A program made the position numbers and the translations under genes. A DNA stretch of 64,000 bases from Anagrus nilaparvatae (lineage: Eukaryota; Arthropoda; Insecta; Hymenoptera; Mymaridae): the NCBI GenBank assembly GCA_022575985.1, contig JAKSXM010000007.1:30320501-30384500 (forward strand). The letters are read 5' to 3'. The notes beneath the pieces are model-generated. The model ran no database searches. It worked only from the letters and a program-made list of their open reading frames with translations, and was not told the origin of the DNA. This document shows, in pieces, positions 10,925-22,149 of the stretch. Numbering within the stretch: position 1 is the stretch's first letter; each line of letters opens with the position of its first letter.

Positions 10925-12830
10925 ATATAGAAACATTATATATAATGATGGATGTAAAATATAACCTACGATTATTAGTGGTTAAACATCCTAATTTGTC
11001 TCTGTAAGGAGTAATATGTGTCCCTACCGTTTCGATAGATATATCTTAAACATGTATTACTCAATCTTTGTATTCTGTCTATCAGATTTGTCGAGCAGTC
11101 TAGGTATACAATAGAGCAGTAATTTAATTGGGGAACCACTAATGCTTGTATAAGTTTAATTCGTAGATCTTCGTTTGTGCACTGCCTAATAAGTTGAAGT
11201 GCGTAAAGTACTATTGTATTGTATTTTTAATGAGCTGTAAGTCTTAGCTTTTAACTCGGTGTGTCTTTGTAGTGTAGTTTTTTTTTATTCTGATAAATGA
11301 TTTAAAGTTTACTTTTGTTGATAAAGTTTTTTATAAGGTAGCTCCTTAGTGTGTGCGAGTGTAGATGTTTTTGTAGTGCGTGTGTGTGTTGTTACCTATG
11401 GCTTCAAAGATTCGCAATTTCTCGTGTTCCCAAGCTGGCTTAAAGTGCTCTTGGAGGCACCCGGACTGCGTTATCTAAAAATGTCAGATTTTATGCCTTC
11501 AATTTTCAGATTCCTAGTCCTGAGCATTGGTGGTAAATAATTTCAAGAATTTAATCTTTTCAGAAAAAAAATCTTGAAATTATTTTTGTCAATAACGGGA
11601 TTCGAACCCGTGACCCTTTGGTTACCGAGCCGAGACGATACCAACAGAGCCATCCAATGCTCTTTACGTGTAAAGTACTATATTAACTTTTTTACTCACG
11701 AGTGAAATATGTGATTCCCAAGCTAATTTATTGTCTAAAATTATTCCCAGACTTCCCTAGTGAAAGATACCGTGACTCCATCACTTACAACCACAACAGG
11801 TGGATTTAGTTTGTCTAGTTGGTCAACAAAATGGCTAGTGACAAAATATATAGCTTTTGCCTTGTTCGGGTTAAGTCTCAGGGATACGTTTTTGGTCCAA
11901 ATATTTATGTTATTGGCTGCTAATGAAAGTTTCTGTAATGCATCATTTATTTCCTCAGGAGAAGCTTGTACAAAAATTTTCAAAAGTCGTCGGCGTATAA
12001 AAGATGATAGATGTCTGCGTCTAGATGTTGCTAAAAATCATTAATATAGAGACAGAACAAAAGGGGTCCGAGTACTGCTCCCTGTGGAACACCAAGATTA
12101 GCTCCAAGGGGATTAGAGGAGGATATTTTTGTAGTAACTTGTAACTGTCTACCTTGGAAATAAGATTTGATCTACAGCAAGGCGCTGTTTGAGAAACCTG
12201 TAGATTTTAATTTTACTATTAACTTTGAAGGAGCTATGGAGTCAAACGCCTTGCTGAAGTCAAACTGAAGTAGTATCGTTACAAATCTTTTGCTTTTACC
12301 AAACCTAACGTCCTCTATTAATTTTAGTAAAGCTGTTTCTATACTACTATATGAAACCAGTCTGTAATGGGTCAATCAACTTGTTCTGTCTAATATAATT
12401 GGTTCCCCAATCGTGTGCTAGTTTTTTAAGCACTTTTGTTAAGAAACGCAGGAGATGGTGTAGATGGAAAATTTTAATAACTAGTAATAGTGATTTTTTC
12501 CAAGCCGTAGGGAAATCTCTATCTGTTAGAGATGCATTAAAAAGTTTGACCAAAAGTGGGCCGAGAATCTTATTAGGTATGCCATCAGTACCAGTAGCCT
12601 GTGATGAGAAATGGGCTACTGCCAGAACGTCGTTACATCTTTTAAGGTTACCTCTGTAAGACTAAACCCATCATTGGATGCTGAACTAATCAACTCGTTC
12701 GTCTCATCAATATTTTCTGTTATTGAGGTTGAGACTCCAGTAAAGTAAACATTGCGATCATCCGGAGAAAATCCATGAAGATCACTGCAAGGAATAGGTA
12801 GCAGTCCTAAATGCCTCATTTCTCTTTAAG
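10925..12830 (-). pseudogene. Jockey-like LINE reverse transcriptase, degraded
   Basis: The minus strand encodes a decayed LINE ORF2 from upstream of the polymerase to its C-terminal region. In order: 12819-12616 (pre-RT region), 12553-12347 (FPTAWKKS, a finger segment), 12375-12172 (SIETALLKL and VTILLQFDFSKAFDS, which contains the first catalytic aspartate in the F-D-F-S-K-A-F-D motif), 11983-11700 (LSLRLNPNKAKAI-type and SLGIILDNKLAWESHIS), and, after an inserted SINE, 11190-10990 (LRIKLIQALVVPQLNYC). Frameshifts and stops separate the blocks. The motif order and spacing fit Jockey-superfamily elements. Non-functional. Confidence 0.75.
11215..11669 (-). mobile_element. tRNA-related SINE with 12-bp target site duplication
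   Basis: A 455-bp insertion flanked by identical GTAAAGTACTAT copies (11203-11214 and 11670-11681). Removing it and one copy restores the LINE reading frame across the junction. On the minus strand its head contains RNA polymerase III promoter boxes: an A-box-like TGGCTCTGTTGG and a B-box GGGTTCGAATCCC. This makes it a tRNA-derived SINE head followed by an unrelated body. It does not fold as a complete tRNA, since the acceptor ends do not pair. Confidence 0.8.
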
Positions 12831-12984
12831 TGCTGTGAAGAATGAAAATAAAAAATGGATATTTTAAAAAAATAAATTGAGGGACATGATAGTTTCTGGA
12901 CCAGTGATTATGAAGCAAGTATAATCACGGTTCTCCTTAATTGGCGCTAACCGAAGAAGTGTTGCAACGACGAGTTTTCCTCGG

Positions 12985-15095
12985 ATTTCTTTAAGGTAGG
13001 GGATCGAATTGGAAAGGCGTTTTTAAGGCATTTTTCTTTATTTAATTTCTCAGCCCCTTTATTAGTTATCAGTTTACAATTTTTTTTATGAATTTATTAG
13101 GCAATTATATACATGAAAAAATTTTTTTGTTCGAATTTTTATAATTAGTTATATTTATAGAGGGCGCCAAAGTACAGGTGACGAAAATCCATTCGGTCAA
13201 TGGCCGACAAGAACGGATTGTTTCTACTCATTAAAGACACTTTGTACATGACAAAAACACCCGGGGAAAATCTGGAACTGCTGCGCTTTTTAAAAAATTC
13301 AAAAAAAAACGTATTTTACATGCATACCTATACAAAACCTACACAATTTTAGGGTTCTTAAGAATTCTCATAGAATTTTTTTTTGAATCAATACTATTCT
13401 GTTTTATTTATGATCCCAGGAAAAATATAGTAATCAAACATTAAAATTTTTGAAAAAATAATTAAATAAAGATTTTTTTAAGGGCAGTACTTTAATTTTA
13501 TCCTGTACCTCTTACATGTGAATTTAGGTTTTTATTATGGTATCAATCATTCCTAAGCATTAAAAATTTTTCTTGACATTTATATTCCAGAAAAATATAA
13601 TCTATTATCAAATAAAAATCGATTTCATGATTAGAGAAGTTTATAAAATGCTTAATTTATCAATTTCACTGATAACAGGCCACAGTCTCAATTTTTTCAT
13701 TCAAGGGTCCAGGGAGTATTTCAAATATCCGGCAAACCAAAGGTCGTGGGATCGAATCCCGCTCGAGACAAACTGATGGACATTTTTTTATTCATTCAAT
13801 ACCACTTTTTTAAGTTAAATTATTAATTAATTTAACTTGAAAAATTGTTTAACATCAATTAAATCATCTTAATAATTTATTTAAAAATTGAAAAATTTTA
13901 AATAAAAATTATACGGTATGGAAATACTGTATATATCTTTGTAATATAAGATAAATATTGTTTAGTTCGAAGTGACCGTTTCTAATATAATTATTCAAAT
14001 ATATTGTAATTGTAAAATTTCTCTCAGACTTAAAACTTTTTCATACATTATTTTCTGAAATTATATGTAGTTCTTGCACACAAAAAAACAGTTTTAATAT
14101 TTATCTAGTCTTAGAATAATTATATTCAACTCATTGAATTATTAGAATCCCAATTTTTTATATAAATGACATTTCAGTTTTGAGTTATTACACACTTATA
14201 ACTTCTTTCTGAGCCTAAAAATTTTTTCAGCTATTATGTAATAATTACAGCATCATTTTTAATTATAAAATATAGAATTTGAAGAAATTTAAAGCATGTA
14301 GTCATTCAGAACTGCAATGTCATTTAGATAAAATATTGGAATTCTTATAATTAAATGAGTTGAAAATAATTATTCTTACACTAAATTATTATTTGAATCT
14401 ATTTTTCTGTGTGCAAGAACTACATATAATTTCGGAAAATAATGTCTGAAAAAGTTTTAAGTCTGAGAAAAATTTTACAATTACAATATATTTGAAATAC
14501 TCCCTGGACCCTTGAGTGAAAAAATTGAGACTGTCGCCTGTTATCAGTGAAATTGATGAATTAAGCATTTTATAAACTTCTCTAATCATGAAATCGATTT
14601 TTATTTGATAATAGATTATATTTTTCTGGAATATAAATTTCAAGAAAAATTTTTAATGCTTAGGAATGATTGATACCATAGTAAAAACCTAAATTCACAT
14701 GTAAGAGGTACAGGATAAAATTAAAGTACTGCCCTTAAAAAATCTTTATTTAATTATTTTTTCAAAAATTTTAATGTTTGATTACTATATTTTTCCTGGG
14801 ATCATAAATAAAACAGAATAGTATTGATTCAAAAAAAAATTCTATGAAAATTCTTAAGAACCCTAAAATTGTGTAGGTTTTGTATAGGTATGCATGTAAA
14901 ATACGTTTTTTTTGAATTTTTTAAAAAGCGCAGCAGTTCCAGATTTTTCCCGGGTGTTTTTGTCATGTACAAAGTGTCTTTAATGAGTAGAAACAATCCG
15001 TTCTTGTCACCATTTTGGATCGGATAAATTTTCCTTCAAGACTGGTGTGAAATCCAATTCGATCCCCTACCTTAAAGTACACTTACTTTAGGTGA
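12985..15095. repeat. Large fold-back element, arms about 0.9 kb
   Basis: TAAGGTAGGGGATCGAATTGG at the left (about 12991) recurs inverted near 15056-15082. Inward, the arms match over TTTGTACATGACAAAAACACC, the GGTTCTTAAGAATT block, the ATCGATTTCATGATTAGAGA block and the AGTTCTTGCACAC block. The left arm contains the extra insertion 13729-13993, absent from the right arm. The centre is near 14230. The two mirror-image frames 13573-13776 and 14389-14643 are by-products of the palindrome, not genes. Confidence 0.85.
13729..13993 (+). mobile_element. tRNA-related retroposon with 9-bp target duplication
   Basis: A 265-bp insertion in the left arm of the fold-back element, flanked by TTCAAATAT (13720-13728 and 13994-14002). 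The right arm (about 14480-14505) preserves the empty site as one uninterrupted TTCAAATATATTGTAATTG in reverse complement. The insert begins with GTGGGATCGAATCCC, a B-box-like tRNA T-arm, but lacks an A-box, so it looks 5'-truncated. Confidence 0.8.
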
Positions 15096-15609
15096 AAAAC
15101 GCCAAGTTTACAATAATCGCCCGGGCGCTTTTTGAAAAATTTATTTTAAAACTGAATTTCGAGAAAAAAAATATTATTCGATTTTTCGTTTAAAAATTTT
15201 TATTACTTGCAAAAAATATTCTAAAGGGAAGTTTCTAACTTAAAAATATATTTTTTTTCTGAATATAATGATATTGGCCATTTAAGTGAGTAAATGGGTA
15301 AAAAACCGTTTAAAACTTTATATTAAGATTTTTAACATTTTCATATAAAATCTTGGGTATTCAAGGTTATAAAATGCAAAAATTGGTTAATTTATTACAA
15401 ATAATATATGGTCTTTTTCTATCCAAAAAAGTTTTAAGAACTTTATATTACCTGATAATATTCAAATTTTCAACCCTAAAACTAACAAATACGATAAAAT
15501 TAAGTAATAATACAAATTATAATTGTATGTTTAATGTAAAAATAATTGGAAAAAAATGTATAAAATTAATATCTTTAAAAAATATAATAAAAAATATTCG
15601 TTTAAATTT
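15096..15609. other. No gene recognised
   Basis: AT-rich. A 94-codon frame at 15353-15637 is lysine, asparagine and isoleucine rich, as expected from AT-rich non-coding DNA, and I do not regard it as a gene. Confidence 0.4.
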
Positions 15610-17075
15610 ATTTAGGTATGTTCTTGATTTTATTTGAAAAGTTTATCAGGATAGTAAAAAAATTAAAATTTAAACAATAAAAACGTTAATACTATTAAAA
15701 GAGATCATGCCATGCTTTGCATATATCTGTAACATTGTGTTTGTAAGCTTTGTTGTTTCATCAGCCCAGCTCTGCAGCGCCGGGAGCGCTGTAGTTCCGG
15801 TATAATGGTTTCTTTTGTTTTTCATTTGGTTATCGTGTTCAAGAAGTTTTTTTTATTTTGAAGATAATTTTGTTGTTTTAATTTTAATTATTTATTAGGG
15901 TTGTTCACTAAAAAAAAAAGTGCGCCAAAAATGTTCTTCCTGAAGTATATTGAAGTTTAGGTGACAAAATGATCGCATACCAATTTTCAGCTCATTTGAG
16001 AACGATTTAGGGGTCGCACAAACCCAGGGTAGCTCCCAAGTGGTTGGCTAATACCGACAATTAGTGCGAACGACAAAAATTTTTTTCAAAATACGTTTTC
16101 TATGCTTCCTAATATGTTTTCGGTGTCGCTAAACTCGAAAATGAGGTCCTTAGAGTCCGAAAATACCTTAATCACCCTTAAACACCGAAAACGCCCATTT
16201 TTTTACCAAAAATTTTTTGATTTTAAAGCGAATATCGTGTATATTCGAAACATCTGGATTATAAATTACAATTGATGACTTAAAAATGTTGGAAAAATAC
16301 CGAAAACTCCTTCCGTTTATTCCAACGCGCCTTCTTGGCCGAGAAACGCAGGGCTCAATTCTATAACAATGTTATAAGATAGGGTTTTTAGACAATTTTA
16401 CAAATAACGCTGTCATATTGCAATTCTACCAAAATACTACCGTTTGGTCTCATTTTTAACGTATAAGTTCTACCTTTCAAACGCCGCGCCGTAAACCGCA
16501 ATTTTTCATCACCGATTCTCTTATCGCTATTGTTAGTAAATCAAATGTCCATTTTTTGCCAAAAATGACCAAATTTAAAATTGCTGCTAAAATTGTAATT
16601 TTTGAAGAAAATAAGTCTCATAGGTCTCCAGCATTTTGTACTAGTCTCAAGTTTCAAAAAATTATTCACTCATCCATTTTGCTTTATTCCTATTCGAGAT
16701 ATGACTCGACAAAGATAGTGATAAAATATGATTTTTTTTAAAACAACCTTAAATTAAGACTATTTTTTTAAATTATCATATCTGCTAAACAAACAATTGA
16801 AAAGGAATGAGTAAAAATTTTTTCAAAACTTAGAGCTAATTGTCGGTATTAGCCAACTACTTGGGAGCTACTCTGGGTTTGTGCGACCCCTAAATCGTTC
16901 TCAAATGAGCTGAAAATTGGTATGCGATCATTTTGTCACCTAAACTTCAACATACTGCAGGAAGAACATTTTTGGCGCACTTTTTTTTTAGTGAACAACC
17001 CTATTATTTATACTATTCTGATAAACCCTTCAAATAAAATCAAGAATATACCTAAATACTTTTATCATGAAATTT
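15610..17075. repeat. Outer inverted repeat around the TIR element
   Basis: About 45 bp at 15613-15658 (TATGTTCTTGATTTTATTTG ... TATCAGGATAG) recur inverted at about 17018-17064. They bracket the smaller TIR element, suggesting that it inserted into, or is part of, an older palindromic element. Confidence 0.6.
15898..17001. mobile_element. TA-inserting element with about 150-bp TIRs
   Basis: Starts GGGTTGTTCACTAAAAAAAA and ends with its inverse, flanked by TA on both sides (15896-15897 and 17002-17003), the target preference of Tc1/mariner-type elements. The TIRs share GTGCGCCAAAAATG, GGTGACAAAATGATCGCATAC, and CAGCTCATTTGAGAACGATT followed by TAGGGGTCGCAC. The interior has no intact transposase. 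Part of it (about 16480-16680) is homologous to 30830-31020 inside the pogo-like element, linking the two families. Confidence 0.85.
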
Positions 17076-18849
17076 AATTTCAAGAACCAGCATTCTGCAG
17101 AAAAAAAGTCAGATAAGTTTTGAAATTCCTTTTTATATTGTAAAAAACTTTTTCTTTGTGTTTTTATTTTTTGCAGGTCATAAAATTTATCTGATTCAAC
17201 GGCACACATTGCAAAACTGCAAAGCAGAGCTAATACCTTGATGAAAATGAACAATAAAATGTAATTCATTAATTTTTTGATTTTTGTACTATATATTAAC
17301 TTAAAAGTATTGAATTGTTAAAAATTTTTTTTCTTTGCTTTTCATTTATATTTTCTGTAATAATGGTGCTAAAATAAAAAAAAAAAACGCTGCCAAGTGA
17401 TTGGCACTATGGTTCCTCATTAACAATAGCAAAATATTTATAATGGTCTATTTTATCTAATAAAAATTATAATTTGAGATATCAGTATTTCATAAAAAAA
17501 AGTTAAATACCGTATTTTAAAAGAAAAAAATGTTACTGTGATTTAATGTTTTTTATTTTTAACAAATTTTTAGAAAAAAATTTTCAATAAACTAAGTATC
17601 AGTTATAAAAAATATATTGCCAATATAAAAATTATACATAAGTATCTTAATAATTAATTATATTTTAATAAGTCATTTTATAAAGTGAATAAATTTTATT
17701 ATAATAAATAATTATTTTAATTATAAAATTAAATAAAAAATTATATCTTATTAAAAAAAATATAGTAATGAAAACAATAATCAAACATATATTTATTTAA
17801 AGCATTGTTGTAAAAGTTATTATTCAATTATTAATTTTTTTTGAATCCAAACTTGAAATTTTATTGTTTAGTATTTGTGCATATAAAATATTTTTTTTAC
17901 CCCTATTCAAAATTGTCTCTGTTAAAATATTAAATATTTTTTTTGTTATTTTATTACAATCGATAATTTTTATATAAGTAAACAACATTTTTTTAATAAT
18001 TTCTCAATGCCTTCATTAGTTATTTTATTGCAATTTATGCATTCAAATGTTTCCAAAAAATCTAAATTTTCAAAAATCTTATCTGTAATATTTTGTAAAA
18101 TATAAGAATTAAACATAAGAATTAGTCAAATAAGAGCGATTTTAACAAAAAAATTTTTTAAGCTAATATTCGGGATTCGTTGGGAGTCGTTGGGAGTCGT
18201 GATGATTAGAACCTTTCTAAACCCTTTTTAAGCCAATTCGAGTCGATTCTGGCCGAAAAAAAAATTTTGACTCCCAAAATGGGAGTCAGGACTCCCGACT
18301 CCCGTTACGTACCCCGAAGAAAAAAGAAAAAGAAAGCCAAAAATTTCGACCAAGGTTTGCTGATACCTATTATCATAATTTCATAAAAAATATGAACATT
18401 TCTAACACAGAAAAACAGGATAAAGTCATGTTTAAAATACAAGAAATAGAGAATAATAAAAGTTTTGCTTTAAACCTCTTTCTTAAAGTCTTTGAAATCC
18501 TGCCTCTTTTCGACTTGCCTTGATCAACTTATCCGATGTTAAAATATAACCAAAATTTTTTTTAATTTATTTATCAAAAATATCAATATATGTTATGCAA
18601 ATAATTTTTTTTTATTTAATTATTTCATACACATTCTGTTCCTTTGATTTCGTTTGATTATAAAAATTTTATTTTATAAACATTAAAAATTTATTATCGT
18701 GCAATCATAACCATTTAACATTTTTAAGTTTTTTGTTATTGTTTATAATTTCATTAGGCTGTATATATAAAAAAACATAGCAACTGGCAAGTTGCTCCGG
18801 GAAAGCCGAAAAGAGGATTATTATAAACTAACATTATAAAACTAGTAAA
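17076..18849. other. No gene recognised; one short copy of a GGTTCCTCA family
   Basis: AT-rich. At 17381-17425, GCTGCCAAGTGATTGGCACT followed by ATGGTTCCTCA matches similar boundaries at about 28395-28410 (inverted), 36655-36680 and 37518-37555, marking a repeated family. At 18175-18310 a small GC-richer patch holds GGGAGTCGTTGGGAGTCG and GACTCCCGACTCCCG, unassigned. Confidence 0.4.
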
Positions 18850-19758
18850 TTATCAAATTCGAAATATTGAGTAAGAACAATACTTTCAAATATAAGTACT
18901 TTCATAAAAATAAATGAGATATTACATCTAAAATGAAAAAAAAAGTAGTTTTAGAATTATTGATACGAAAATTTTTGGAAAAAAAAAATTAGATCTTTAT
19001 TCAATAATGTTTGTGAAATATCACCGGTTACAATATTTTCAAATATTAATACTATCATGAAATTGAATGAAGTATTACAATAAAAAAAAAAAATATTGTA
19101 GTTCTTTTAATTTTTTTGATTTTTTAATTTTGAGAAAGAAATTTTGAAAAAGTTCGGTATAAGATGCAAAAAATTACTATACATGAACTTTTTAAAAATA
19201 GGACTCTCATAGAAATAAATTAGATACTAGGTCCAAAAAGAAAAAAAAAATTGATGTTTTTTGTATTTTTTTGTGAAAAAAATTTTTTAAAAATTAATTA
19301 TAAGATTTGAGATATCGAGTAAAAACCATACCTTTAAATATAAGTACTTTTATGGAAATAAATGAGGTATTACATCTAAATTAAAAAAAAAAAAAAAAAG
19401 TATTTTGAAATCTCTTGATGAAAAAATTTTTGAAAAAAAAATTAGATCTTAATTTCATAATGGTTGTTAAATACCACCGGTTACAAAATTTTCAAATATT
19501 AGTACTTTCATGGAATTAAAGGAAGCATTACACTAAAAAAAAAAGAAAATATTACAGATTTTTTAATTTTTTTGTTCTTTTAATTTTTAGAAAAAAATTT
19601 TGAAAAAATTCGGTATCAGATCCAAAAAATTACTATAAATAAACTTTCTAAAACTAGTACTCTCATAGAAATTAATTAGGTACTACGTCCGAATAAAAAA
19701 AAAAATTGATATTCCTTGTATTTTTTTGTGAAAAAAATTTTAAAAAAATTAAATATCA
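18850..19758 (+). repeat. Tandem units of about 450 bp, left part
   Basis: Two consecutive units beginning with GATATCGAGTAA-like sequence, each holding ACTTTCAAATATAAGTACTTTC, AATGAGGTATTACATC, ATCACCGGTTACA-type and ACTCTCATAGAAAT blocks. The second unit is cut at 19758 by the Helitron and continues at 27304. Confidence 0.8.
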
Positions 19759-20079
19759 CTAGCTGATTGGCCTCGCGATGCTCGGCTTAACCAAATAAAA
19801 ACTCTTGTGCATTAATTTTTTTATATTTTAATCATATTTAGTTAATTATAATAAATTTAATCATACGTGATTTAAATGCAATTTAATTTTATTTAAAAAT
19901 GAATGTTCTCATTCTCAGAACAGAATTAATTTTATACTTCTAAAATTAACAAAAAAATTTTATAATTCATATTAAGAAAAAGTTACATGATTATTTATAA
20001 ATATTTATAACTAATGAGGTATATTTTATAACATAAATAATTATTGATAATAAATAATAATTGAAAATAAAATATAGTG

Positions 20080-21870
20080 ATATGCAGTTTTTTTAACAAA
20101 ATTTGCAGTTTTTTTCATATTGTAGATAATTAATATTTGAATATTTTCAATTTTCATACATATCACAACTGATATTGTAGACAATCAATATGAATTTTAC
20201 TATAGAATGAAATTTTCATAATTTTTTATTGTTCATAAATAGGACAGGCGATATCCATTTCACTCTATGGTGAAATTTTTTTAGCTTTTTCATAAATAAA
20301 ACAGCCATCAATATAGATTGAAAATTTTGAATTTTTTTCATAATGTAGACAGCCAATATAAATTTTACTATAGAGTGAAATTTTTATAATTTTTTATTTT
20401 TCAATTAATAGAACAGCCGATATCCATTTTACTCTATGATGACATTTTTGGGATTTTCCATATATAAAACAACTAACAATATAGATTGAAATTTTTGCTG
20501 TTTTTTTATATTTTAGACAATCAATATGAATTTTACTCTGGAGTGAAATATTTATTATTTTTTTTTTTCATAAATAGGACAGAAGATGTCCATTTATTCT
20601 ATAGTGAAATTTTTTGGGTTTTTTCATATATAAAACAGTCAAAAATATAGATTGAAATTTTTTCAGTTTTTTCATATTGTAGACAATCAATATGAATTTT
20701 ACTATCGAGTGAAACTTTTATAATATTTTTTATAAACTTTTATAATGTTTATAATGTATTCATAAATAGGACAGCCGATATCCATTATACTCTATATATG
20801 GTGAAATTTTTGAGTTTTTTCATATATAAAACAACTAACATTATAGATTGAAATTTTTGCTGTTTTTTTATATTGCAGAGAATCAATATTAATTTTCCTC
20901 TAGAGTGAAATATTTATGATTTTGGTTCCTCATAGAGAACATTGTTTTAGGTGAAATTTTAATTTCTGATTTTTTGACATATCCGCACGTTTTGAGACCT
21001 CAGGATTCTAAAAAACCAGTTTTTAAAAAAATTATGTATGTGTGTGTGTGAGTGTATGTATGTATGTAGCACTGTCACCGGTGATATTTCACAACCAATA
21101 TGACATTAAGACCTATTTTTTTTATAAAATTTTTTTCACCAAAAAATCTCCAGGTATTTTTTTTTTTTTAATTTGGATGTAATACCTCATTTTTATCCAT
21201 GCAAGTAAATTTTTGTAGTATTTTCATATTGTAAACAGGTAATATAAACTTTACTATACAATTAAATTTTTAAAATTTTTGTTTTTTTTATTCTTAGGAC
21301 TGCCGATACCTATCTTATTTCATAATGAAATTTTTTGAGTTTTTTCATATATAAATAGCCGACAATATACATGGTAAATTTTTTAGTTTTTTCATATTGT
21401 ATACCGCCAATATGAAGTTTAATATACAGTTAAATATTTCTAATTTTTTTTTCATTCTTAGGACTGCCGATATTTATATTATTACATCGTGAAATTTTTT
21501 TAATTTTTCATATACAAAATAGCCAGTAATATAAATTGAAATTTTTTTAGTTTTTTCATATTGTAAACAGCTAATATGAATTTTACTATACAGCTAAATT
21601 AAAAAAATTTTTATTTTTTTCATGCTTAAGACTGCCGATAACTATTTTATTTCATAGTGAAATTTTTTGAGTTTTTTCATATATCAAATAGCCGACAATA
21701 TAGATTGAAATTTTTGTAGTTTTTTCATATTGTAAACCGACAATATGAATTTTACTATACAGTTAAATTCTTAAAATTTTTGTTTTTTTCTATTATTCTT
21801 AGGACTGCCGATGTCTATATTATTTCATATTCAAATTTTTGAGTCATTTCATATATAAAATAAAAGAGTT
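20080..21870 (+). repeat. Satellite array A, period about 190 bp
   Basis: Alternating half-units: TCATATATAAAACAGCCGAC then AATATAGATTGAAATTTTT, and TTTTCATATTGTAGACAGCC then AATATGAATTTTACTATA, each followed by a TCATAAATAGGACAGCCGAT- or TTAGGACTGCCGAT-type segment. A non-array block with GGTTCCTCATAGAG and a TGTG microsatellite interrupts it at about 20925-21190. Confidence 0.8.
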
Positions 21871-22149
21871 TTGGGGCAAATTACTCCTTAGAATAAATGC
21901 TATCTTTTTTAATTTTAGCTCACGGCACAGAGTTACAACTGTTTAAAGCTAAGAAGTACAAAATTTAAAAACTCAAAAATTGGTCATTTTCATCACTTCA
22001 TATCTTAAAATAGTTTGTATTAAAATATAAAAACCAAAATGCTTTTTTTTTATTAAACGCATTTCTAAAGCCGCTTTTTTTTTGTTTTTTATTAAATGTA
22101 TTCATTAAAAAGAAATAGCAAAAAAAAGACTTAGAGTCCGATTTATTCA

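Noticed and set aside
11583..11664. tRNA gene
   Set aside because: A and B boxes are present, but the ends do not form an acceptor stem and the segment is the head of a SINE with a target duplication.
13573..14643. Two similar 67- and 84-codon frames as a gene pair
   Set aside because: They are mirror copies created by the fold-back arms; no conserved protein features.
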